Assembly (NCBI RefSeq): GCF_021728415.1
Contig: NZ_JAKKDV010000001.1
Coordinates: 973,977 to 1,037,976 of the forward strand
Direction of reading: 5' to 3'
From: Flaviramulus multivorans
GTDB taxonomy: Bacteria; Bacteroidota; Bacteroidia; Flavobacteriales; Flavobacteriaceae
DNA length: 64,000 bases
In this document: piece after piece, positions 51,602 through 58,796 of the stretch
Position numbering within the stretch: the stretch's first letter is position 1
Layout: every line of letters starts with the position of its first letter
Notes under the pieces: generated by a model
Seen by the model: only the letters and a program-made list of their open reading frames with translations
Told to the model about the DNA's origin: nothing
The model's database searches: none
Position numbers and translations under genes: made by a program

Positions 51602-54600
51602 ATGTACTTAATTTTCGATACTGAAACAACTGGATTACCTAAACGTTGGGATGCACCTATTACTGATACTGATAATTGGCCAAGGTGTATACAAATTGCA
51701 TGGCAATTACACGATGCCATGGGTAATTGTATCGATCATCAAGACTATTTAGTAAAACCAGAGGGGTTCAATATTCCTTATGATGCGGAGAAAATACATG
51801 GTATTTCAACAGAATTAGCTGAAGAGCAAGGGATTTCTCTTGCTGAAGTTTTAGAAAAGTTTAATGCAGCTTTAAGTAAAACCAAATTTGTAGTTGGACA
51901 TAACGTAAAGTTCGATTTAAACATTATGGGTGCTGAATTTGTTCGTGGAGATGTTGCAAATCCTTTACAAGAATTACCAGTTTTAGATACCTGTACAGAA
52001 CACACTGCGCAACTATGCCAAATTCCTGGTGGACGTTATGGAAAGTTTAAGTTACCAACCCTAACTGAATTACATGAGCATTTGTTTGACGAACCGTTTG
52101 ATGAAGCCCATAATGCTACAGCCGATGTTGAAGCAACTACACGTTGCTTTTTAGAGTTAATTCGTTTGGGTGAATATACCAAAGAGCAGTTGGATGTTCA
52201 ACCTGATTATTTTCAAAAATATAAAGAATCAAACCCTAAAGAAATTCAGCTTTTAGGATTAAGACACATCAATCTTAAAAAGGAAAGTGCTCAAATTCGC
52301 GAACGTTTAAAAAAGGCAGAGAGCGTTCAGATTTCTTCTGAAGAAATTCAGCAAAATGTATCAGACTTAGAGGATATAGATTTTGTTCACTTACACAATC
52401 ATTCCCAATTTTCAGTGCTTCAATCAACCATGAGTGTTACTGATATTGTAACGGTAGCAGGTGAAAATAATATGCCTGCGGTTGCTTTAACCGATCATGC
52501 CAATATGATGGGTGCTTTTCACTTTGTTAGAGCTGTTAATAATCATAACAGAAACGTTCAAACAAAAAATAAAGCGCTTATTGAAAACGGTGAAAAGCCG
52601 AAACTTAAAGAAATTAAACCCATTATTGGTTGTGAATTTTTTGTTTGCGAAGACCACAAAGACAAAACGAGAAAGGATAACGGTTATCAAATTGTATTGC
52701 TGGCAAAAAATAAAAACGGCTACCATAATCTCGCCAAATTATCATCACATGCTTTTGTTAGTGGGTTTTACTACTTACCAAGAATTGATAAAAAACTCAT
52801 AGAACAGTATAAAGACGATTTAATTGTGCTAACTGGAAACTTGTACGGTGAAGTTCCGAGTAAAGTATTAAATGTTGGTGAAAACCAAGCAGAAGAAGCA
52901 TTGCTCTGGTGGAAAGAGCAATTTGGAAACGATTTGTACATTGAGTTAATGCGTCATAATCAAGAGGACGAAAACAGAGTAAATAAAATTTTAATTGAGT
53001 TTTCAAAAAAGCATGATGTAAAACTGGTTGCTACTAACAACACTTATTATTGTAAAAAGGAAGATGCTAATGCGCATGATATTTTATTGTGTGTAAAAGA
53101 TGGTGAAAAGCAAGCAACACCTATTGGTCGCGGTCGCGGTTATCGTTACGGATTGCCAAATCAGGAGTATTATTTTAAGTCTTCAGACGAAATGAAGTCT
53201 CTTTTTAAAGACATTCCAGAGGCAATTAGTAATGTTCAGGAAATAGTTGACAAAGTTGAAGCATACGATTTGGCACGTGATGTTTTATTGCCTGCATTTG
53301 ATATTCCAGATGAATTTAAGAACGAAGAAGATTTAAAAGATGGTGGTAAGCGAGGAGAAAATGCTTATTTAAAACACCTTACTTATGAAGGCGCCAAAAA
53401 ACGATATGGCGAAGACCTAACCGAAGAGATTAAAGAACGACTTGATTTTGAGCTAAGCGTTATCGAAAACACTGGATATCCAGGGTATTTTTTAATTGTT
53501 GAAGATTTTATTCGAGAAGCTAGAAAAATGGATGTTTCGGTGGGGCCAGGTCGTGGTTCTGCAGCAGGTTCGGTGGTGGCTTATTGTCTTTGGATAACGA
53601 ATATAGATCCCCTAAAATACGATTTGCTTTTTGAGAGATTCTTGAATCCAGACCGTATTAGTATGCCGGATATTGATATTGATTTTGATGATGAAGGACG
53701 AAGTCGTGTGATGGATTACGTTATCAAAAAATACGGTAGTAATCAGGTTGCACAAATTATTACTTATGGTACCATGGCGGCAAAATCGTCAATTAGAGAT
53801 ACGGCTAGAGTGCTCGATTTACCATTATTTGATGCCGATAGAATAGCAAAGTTAATTCCAACAATGTCGAAACTCAACAAGATTTTTGGGTTAGACGAAA
53901 AGGAATTAAGCAAAAAATTTAGAGCAGAAGATTTAGAAAAAGTTAACCAGCTTTTGAATATTTCTGAAGGAGACGATTTGGAAGCCGAAACTGTTAATAC
54001 CGCCAGAGCTTTAGAAGGTTCCGTTAGAAATACAGGAATTCATGCCTGTGGAGTTATTATAACACCCGATGATATTACCAAGTTTGTTCCTGTGGCAACA
54101 GCCAAAGACTCGGATTTGTACGTTACTCAATTCGATAACTCGGTTGTTGAGGAAGCTGGATTATTAAAAATGGATTTCTTGGGGTTAAAAACGTTAACCC
54201 TTATAAAAGATACCGTTAAAATAGTTAAGGCAAAACACGATATATTGCTCGATCCAGACAACTTTCCATTGGACGATGAAAAGACGTATGAATTATTTCA
54301 AAAAGGAGAAACCGTTGGAGTATTTCAGTACGAATCCCCAGGAATGCAAAAGCATCTTAAAGATTTAAAACCTACGGTGTTTGAAGATTTAATTGCGATG
54401 AATGCTTTGTATCGTCCAGGTCCAATGGAATACATTCCGAGTTTTGTACGCAGAAAGCACGGTGATGAGGATATAGAGTACGATTTACCTGCCATGGAAG
54501 AGTACTTAAAGGAAACATACGGAATTACTGTTTATCAAGAGCAGGTAATGTTGCTATCTCAAAAGTTAGCTGGCTTTACTAAAGGTGAAGCCGATGTTTT

Positions 54601-55990
54601 GCGTAAGGCTATGGGTAAAAAGCAAATAGCAGTGCTTGATAAAATGAAACCTAAGTTTATTGAGCAAGCTAGTGCAAATGGGCATGATGCCAAAGTGCTT
54701 GAAAAGGTTTGGAAAGATTGGGAAGCATTTGCCAGTTATGCGTTTAATAAATCGCATTCAACCTGTTATGCGTGGATTGCTTACCAAACGGCCTATTTAA
54801 AAGCGCATTACCCAGCGGAGTATATGGCTGCGGTACTTTCAAATAACATGAATGACATTAAGCAAGTCACCTTCTTTATGGAAGAATGTAAGCGCATGAA
54901 ATTACCCGTTTTAGGTCCGGATGTCAATGAATCGTATTACAAGTTTTCTGTGAATAAAGACAATGCAGTACGTTTTGGTATGGGAGCTATTAAAGGCGTA
55001 GGTCATGGCGCCGTAATCACAATTGTTGAAAATAGAAAGAAAGACGGACATTACAAATCTATTTTTGATTTAGCAAAGCGTATAGATTTGCGTGCAGCCA
55101 ATAAAAAGGCCTTTGAAAACTTAGCGCTTGCTGGCGGTTTTGATTGTTTTAAAAACACACATCGCGCCCAATATTTTCATGATGAAGGAGATGGCATTAC
55201 GTTTTTAGAAAAGGCTATAAAATATGGTGCAAAGCATCAAGAAAATGAAAACTCTGCACAGGTAAGTTTATTTGGAGATGCCAGTGATGTTCAAATTGCG
55301 GAGCCTCAAGTTCCGCCTTGCGAAGAATGGGGAACCATGGAGAAGTTGGCACGTGAAAAAGAGGTAGTTGGGATTTATATTTCTGGGCATCCATTAGATG
55401 ATTTTAAAACGGAAATCACCACATTTTGTAATGCAAGTATAGCGATGTTTAAAGATTTAGGCTCCTATGTAAATAGGGAGCTAGTTTTTGGTGGTGTAGT
55501 AACCGATGTACAACATAGAGTTAGCAAACAAGGTAAAGGATGGGCTACTTTTACTATTGAAGATTATACCGATAGTTTTGAGTTTAGAATTTTTGGTGAA
55601 GAGTATTTAAAGTTTAGGCACTTTTTAATGAAAAATAGCTTTGTATTTGTAAAAACCTTTGTTCGTGAAGGGTGGACAAATAAAGAAACTGGTAAAATGG
55701 GAGACCCAAGACTGCAGTTTAATAATTTTCAATTGCTACACGATGTGATGGAAAATTATACTAAAAAATTATCTATACAAGTGGATATTGACGATTTGAA
55801 CAAAGAAAAAATTGTTGCTTTAAAAGAATTAATACACATGCACCCAGGAAATCAGGCGCTTAATTTTGTGGTTTATGATAACGATGAACAAATAAAATTA
55901 ACGATGCCAAGTAGAAAGCAAAAAGTAAAAGTTTGTCAAGAGTTAATAAACGAATTAGAGGCTCAGGATGTTAAGTATAAATTAAATTAA
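51602..55990 (+). CDS. dnaE: DNA polymerase III alpha subunit with fused N-terminal proofreading exonuclease
   Basis: The 1462-residue replicative polymerase begins with a DnaQ-like DEDDh exonuclease (residues ~1-190): LIFDTETTGLP, FVVGHNVKFDLNIMG and a terminal HNATADVEATTR. The usual DnaE chain follows: PHP domain (VHLHNHSQFS near 262, LTDHANMMG), palm with PDIDIDFDDEGRSRVMDYVI near residue 690, FNKSHSTCYAWIAYQTAYLKAHYP, and a C-terminal OB/tau-binding region (GVVTDVQHRVSKQGKGWATFTIED). E. coli carries the exonuclease as a separate epsilon subunit. It forms a single long gene; only trxA follows on the same strand, behind a promoter-like gap. Confidence 0.96.
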   Translation: MYLIFDTETTGLPKRWDAPITDTDNWPRCIQIAWQLHDAMGNCIDHQDYLVKPEGFNIPYDAEKIHGISTELAEEQGISLAEVLEKFNAALSKTKFVVGHNVKFDLNIMGAEFVRGDVANPLQELPVLDTCTEHTAQLCQIPGGRYGKFKLPTLTELHEHLFDEPFDEAHNATADVEATTRCFLELIRLGEYTKEQLDVQPDYFQKYKESNPKEIQLLGLRHINLKKESAQIRERLKKAESVQISSEEIQQNVSDLEDIDFVHLHNHSQFSVLQSTMSVTDIVTVAGENNMPAVALTDHANMMGAFHFVRAVNNHNRNVQTKNKALIENGEKPKLKEIKPIIGCEFFVCEDHKDKTRKDNGYQIVLLAKNKNGYHNLAKLSSHAFVSGFYYLPRIDKKLIEQYKDDLIVLTGNLYGEVPSKVLNVGENQAEEALLWWKEQFGNDLYIELMRHNQEDENRVNKILIEFSKKHDVKLVATNNTYYCKKEDANAHDILLCVKDGEKQATPIGRGRGYRYGLPNQEYYFKSSDEMKSLFKDIPEAISNVQEIVDKVEAYDLARDVLLPAFDIPDEFKNEEDLKDGGKRGENAYLKHLTYEGAKKRYGEDLTEEIKERLDFELSVIENTGYPGYFLIVEDFIREARKMDVSVGPGRGSAAGSVVAYCLWITNIDPLKYDLLFERFLNPDRISMPDIDIDFDDEGRSRVMDYVIKKYGSNQVAQIITYGTMAAKSSIRDTARVLDLPLFDADRIAKLIPTMSKLNKIFGLDEKELSKKFRAEDLEKVNQLLNISEGDDLEAETVNTARALEGSVRNTGIHACGVIITPDDITKFVPVATAKDSDLYVTQFDNSVVEEAGLLKMDFLGLKTLTLIKDTVKIVKAKHDILLDPDNFPLDDEKTYELFQKGETVGVFQYESPGMQKHLKDLKPTVFEDLIAMNALYRPGPMEYIPSFVRRKHGDEDIEYDLPAMEEYLKETYGITVYQEQVMLLSQKLAGFTKGEADVLRKAMGKKQIAVLDKMKPKFIEQASANGHDAKVLEKVWKDWEAFASYAFNKSHSTCYAWIAYQTAYLKAHYPAEYMAAVLSNNMNDIKQVTFFMEECKRMKLPVLGPDVNESYYKFSVNKDNAVRFGMGAIKGVGHGAVITIVENRKKDGHYKSIFDLAKRIDLRAANKKAFENLALAGGFDCFKNTHRAQYFHDEGDGITFLEKAIKYGAKHQENENSAQVSLFGDASDVQIAEPQVPPCEEWGTMEKLAREKEVVGIYISGHPLDDFKTEITTFCNASIAMFKDLGSYVNRELVFGGVVTDVQHRVSKQGKGWATFTIEDYTDSFEFRIFGEEYLKFRHFLMKNSFVFVKTFVREGWTNKETGKMGDPRLQFNNFQLLHDVMENYTKKLSIQVDIDDLNKEKIVALKELIHMHPGNQALNFVVYDNDEQIKLTMPSRKQKVKVCQELINELEAQDVKYKLN

Positions 55991-56000
55991 ACCACCTTGT

Positions 56001-56080
56001 GCGCTAAGGATAGTAGCGGCATCCTTTTTTGCTTTTAAAAGCAAAAAAGATATAGCGAATAGCCTGTTTTAAGCGCCCAA
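56001..56080. repeat. Family 2 dispersed repeat, copy 3 (opposite orientation)
   Basis: Read on the minus strand it begins TTGGGCGCTTAAAACAGGCT, has CGCTATATCTTTTTTGC and a TTTTAAAA centre, and ends AAAAAAGGATGCCGCTACTA followed by TCCTTAGCGC. These are the landmarks of the copies at 19276 and 39845. It lies between dnaE and trxA. Confidence 0.65.
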
Positions 56081-56158
56081 ATACTTTAAATAACTGCAAA
56101 CAATGTAACTATAAACAAAACAAATTGTTAGCTTGTAAGCTTTCGAATATTTTTTGAC

Positions 56159-56166
56159 TAATTTTG
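56159..56166 (+). promoter_or_regulatory. Probable -7 promoter element of trxA
   Basis: TAATTTTG fits TAnnTTTG and lies 40 bp before the trxA ATG. A TTG is 23 bp upstream rather than 19. Confidence 0.45.
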
Positions 56167-56206
56167 TGTAATTAAAATTAATAAAACACATTAAAATATA
56201 AATATT

Positions 56207-56524
56207 ATGGCATTAGAGATAACAGATGCAATGTTTGAAGAAACAGTTTTAAAAAGTGATAAACCTGTATTGGTTGATTTTTGGGCAGCGTGGTGTGGAC
56301 CTTGTAGAATGGTAGGACCTATTATTGAAGAAATAAGTAATGAGTACGAAGGTAAAGCTGTTGTTGGTAAAGTAGATGTTGATGCTAACCAGGAGTTTGC
56401 AGCTAAATACGGCGTACGTAATATACCTACGGTTTTAGTATTTCAAAACGGTGAGGTAGTAGGACGACAAGTAGGTGTAGCACCAAAAAATGCTTATACA
56501 GATGCGATTGATTCGCTTTTGTAA
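56207..56524 (+). CDS. trxA: Thioredoxin
   Basis: The 105-residue cytosolic dithiol reductase has the standard active site WAAWCGPCRM (Cys30 and Cys33), preceded by VLVDFWA. NIPTVLVFQNGEVVGRQVG contains the cis-Pro. There is no signal peptide, so it is expected to act in the cytoplasm in reducing disulfides and supplying ribonucleotide reductase. It is followed 22 bp later by a terminator. Confidence 0.96.
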   Translation: MALEITDAMFEETVLKSDKPVLVDFWAAWCGPCRMVGPIIEEISNEYEGKAVVGKVDVDANQEFAAKYGVRNIPTVLVFQNGEVVGRQVGVAPKNAYTDAIDSLL

Positions 56525-56546
56525 TAAATAAATTAAAAGAAAGTAG

Positions 56547-56580
56547 AAAAGGTTTGCCATAATGGTAAACCTTTTTTTAT
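56547..56580 (+). terminator. Intrinsic terminator of trxA
   Basis: AAAGGTTTGCCA and TGGTAAACCTTT form a 12 bp stem with one mismatch, a short ATAA-type loop and a T7 run. Confidence 0.85.
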
Positions 56581-56609
56581 TTTAGTTGCATTGTAAAAAA
56601 TAAAGAAGA

Positions 56610-57152
56610 ATGAGTAAACCAATAAAAGTACAAGATGCTATTGATAGCAAATTAATTGAAGAACGCAAAGTGTTTTTGTGGGGTCAAGTAGATGATAAAT
56701 CTGCTAAACATGTTATAGACAGATTACTATATTTGGATGCTTTAGAAAAAAAGGACATTCATTTATATATTAACAGCCCTGGAGGTTATGTAACCTCGGG
56801 GTTTGCTATGTACGATTGCATTAAATCTTTAAAAAGTGATGTTTCAACAATATGTACTGGGTTAGCAGCAAGTATGGGATCAATTCTCTTATCTGTGGGA
56901 ACCAAAGGAAAGCGTTTTATACAGCCACATGCTCGTGTAATGATACATCAACCAAGTGGTGGTGCACGTGGACAAGCGAGTGATATAGAAATTACAGCAC
57001 AAGAAATTTTAAAAACTAAAGAGTTAAGTGCTAAAATTTTGGCTGATAATTGCGGACAAACCTTTGAAAAAGTGATGAAGGATTTTAATCGTGACCATTG
57101 GATGGGTGCAGAGGAATCACTGGCGTACGGAATTGTTGATAAGATAATATAA
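56610..57152 (+). CDS. clpP: ClpP-family serine protease, orphan paralogue
   Basis: The 180-residue ClpP homologue has the catalytic triad Ser88 (GLAASMGS), His113 (ARVMIHQPSGG) and Asp162 (FNRDHWMG), all intact. It is shorter than the ~194-223 aa main ClpP and lacks an N-terminal propeptide. The gene is not next to clpX or tig; its neighbours are trxA and a DUF58 gene. It is therefore probably a second ClpP, which could form homo- or hetero-rings with another copy elsewhere in the genome. Confidence 0.9.
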   Translation: MSKPIKVQDAIDSKLIEERKVFLWGQVDDKSAKHVIDRLLYLDALEKKDIHLYINSPGGYVTSGFAMYDCIKSLKSDVSTICTGLAASMGSILLSVGTKGKRFIQPHARVMIHQPSGGARGQASDIEITAQEILKTKELSAKILADNCGQTFEKVMKDFNRDHWMGAEESLAYGIVDKII

Positions 57153-57157
57153 AAAAA

Positions 57158-57297
57158 GCCCCACCTAACCTCCCCAAAGGGGAGGGATTTTTACTGTTGC
57201 GGTAATAGAGTAGGTGGTTAATTGGAGTGGTTTTTTAAATTGTAAAATACATTTTTTTACAAGAGTGTTTCTCCCCTTTGGGGAGATTAAGAGGGGC
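57158..57297. repeat. Family 3 large inverted repeat with GGGG-rich arms
   Basis: The left arm GCCCCACCTAACCTCCCC (57158-57175), continuing into AAAGGGGAG, and the right arm CTCCCCTTTGGGGAGATTAA, ending GAGGGGC at 57297, are inverted repeats of ~27 bp with a few mismatches. They are separated by ~86 bp. Each arm has its own CTCCCC-AAA-GGGGAG hairpin. The GC content of the arms is unlike the surroundings. It fills the gap between clpP and the DUF58 gene. Confidence 0.8.
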
Positions 57298-57299
57298 AT

Positions 57300-58229
57300 A
57301 TGAATTTACAAAACGAACTTAATAAAGCGCAAGGGTTTAAAAACCTAGAATTGCTTGCTAAACAAGTAGTTGAAGGTTTTATTGCGGGGATGCATAAAAG
57401 TCCGTTTCATGGGTTTTCGGCAGAATTTGCTGAACATAAAATTTATAATCAAGGCGAAAGCACTCGACATATTGATTGGAAGCTATTTGCAAAAACCGAC
57501 AAACTCTATACGAAGCGGTACGATGACGAAACCAACTTACGTTGTCATATTATTTTAGATAATAGTAGCTCGATGCATTACCCGAAAATGGATACGTTTT
57601 CTATTGATAGGTTGAATAAAGTTGGTTTTTCGGTTTTAGCATCAGCGTGTTTGATGCATATTTTAAAAAGACAACGCGATGCTGTTGGGTTGAGTATTTA
57701 TAGCGATGAATATGATTACTATGCCCCGGAGAAAGGGAGCGAACGCCACCATCAAATGCTATTGAATCATCTAAGTGAGGCAGTTATTTCAAAGCCCTTA
57801 AACAAACAAACCGAAACTTATAAGTATTTACATGAAATAGCAGAGAAAATTCACCGACGCTCGATGATTTTTCTGTTTACCGATATGTTTCAGACCAATG
57901 AGGATGAAACAAAGCTTTTTGAAGCTTTACGGCATTTAAAGTATAACAAGCACGAAGTTATTTTGTTTCATGTATTTGATAAGTCTAAAGAATTAAAATT
58001 TGATTTTGATAATAAACCGAAGCGTTTTGTAGATGTTGAAACGGGCGAGTATATTAATTTGTATGCCGACTCTATAAAGGAAAACTATAATAAAGCTGTT
58101 GAGGATTATTTTGAAGCATTGAGGCTTAAATGTGCGCAGTACAAGATAAAGTATGTAGAGGCGGATATTAATAAAGATTTTAATAATATTCTGACTACAT
58201 ATATGATAGAACGCCAAAAGTTTGTTTAG
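57300..58229 (+). CDS. DUF58 domain protein (vWA-like)
   Basis: The 309-residue protein has the DUF58 signature HKIYNQGESTRHIDWKLFAKTDKLYTKRYDDETNLRCHIILDNSSSMH (in parts), including the degenerate vWA metal-binding DNSSSM. FLFTDMF is a second conserved part. DUF58 proteins generally work with a MoxR-type AAA ATPase and Bat/vWA membrane proteins. None of those is next to it in this window. It starts 2 bp after the family 3 inverted repeat, and the ATG overlaps the GCATATG end of that region. Confidence 0.88.
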   Translation: MNLQNELNKAQGFKNLELLAKQVVEGFIAGMHKSPFHGFSAEFAEHKIYNQGESTRHIDWKLFAKTDKLYTKRYDDETNLRCHIILDNSSSMHYPKMDTFSIDRLNKVGFSVLASACLMHILKRQRDAVGLSIYSDEYDYYAPEKGSERHHQMLLNHLSEAVISKPLNKQTETYKYLHEIAEKIHRRSMIFLFTDMFQTNEDETKLFEALRHLKYNKHEVILFHVFDKSKELKFDFDNKPKRFVDVETGEYINLYADSIKENYNKAVEDYFEALRLKCAQYKIKYVEADINKDFNNILTTYMIERQKFV

Positions 58230-58261
58230 TTAAAATTTTATACAAAAAACACAAAAAAACA

Positions 58262-58292
58262 TTTGAGATATAAAAAAAGGCGTGTATATTTG
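58262..58292 (+). promoter_or_regulatory. tRNA-Asp promoter, TTTG-N19-TATATTTG
   Basis: TTTG (58262-58265), 19 bp, then TATATTTG (58285-58292) is an exact match to the Bacteroidota consensus. It ends 18 bp before the mature tRNA 5' end. Confidence 0.85.
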
Positions 58293-58310
58293 CAACCGCA
58301 ATAATGCAAC

Positions 58311-58387
58311 GGTCTGGTAGTTCAGTTGGTTAGAATGTCGCCCTGTCACGGCGAAGGTCGCGGGTTCGAGTCCCGTCCAGACCGCCA
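58311..58387 (+). tRNA. tRNA-Asp (GTC anticodon)
   Basis: The acceptor arms GGTCTGG and CCAGACC pair fully. The D-arm region is AGTTCAGTTGGTTAGAAT. The anticodon loop CTGTCAC is closed by CGCC/GGCG, which puts GTC at the anticodon. The T arm GCGGGTTCGAGTCCCGT is regular. Discriminator G and an encoded CCA end at 58387. A promoter precedes it and a terminator follows. Confidence 0.97.
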
Positions 58388-58395
58388 AATTGCTA

Positions 58396-58423
58396 AAAGC
58401 TCTAAGAGATTAGGGCTTTTTTT
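58396..58423 (+). terminator. Intrinsic terminator of tRNA-Asp
   Basis: AAAGCTCTAA and TTAGGGCTTT pair (one G-T wobble) around a GAGA tetraloop and are followed by a run of T. Confidence 0.88.
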
Positions 58424-58796
58424 GGCAAGTTAAAGAAGTTGTGTTGTTAGTAAACACTAAGTGTTTACTAAAGGTTTAAGTAGTTAAACCAATGGAAAGC
58501 TTTCCTTTTTTCTTTATAGAAGATTGGGATGCTTTTTTGTTTTTGGGATATTCTATAAAAATTAAAAACTTCAAGTTGTTATTTTAAACGCAAATCGTAT
58601 CTTACGAATGTTTGGAAAATGATGTCTCATATTTTAATAAAGTCAATTTCACGGTAATATTACTTCATATTGATTTTATACTAAATTCATTATCAAATTT
58701 TTTATAAACCATTAGCAAATAGGTTGTTGCTGTTAGTATAAGCGGTTTTAGTTAAGAGTAACAAAGTTCAATAAAAAAATCAATGGAATAAAGTAT
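58424..58796. other. Intergenic gap with a 25 bp perfect palindrome
   Basis: No gene is seen here. At 58447-58471 is a perfect odd palindrome, TTAGTAAACACT-A-AGTGTTTACTAA. A second palindrome GGAAAGCTTTCC is at 58494-58505, followed by a T-run. The rest is AT-rich. The position upstream of the sensor gene makes the first palindrome a candidate operator, by inference. Confidence 0.6.

Noticed and set aside
52512-52802. Alternative frames inside dnaE
   Set aside because: They overlap the intact dnaE frame and show no family features.
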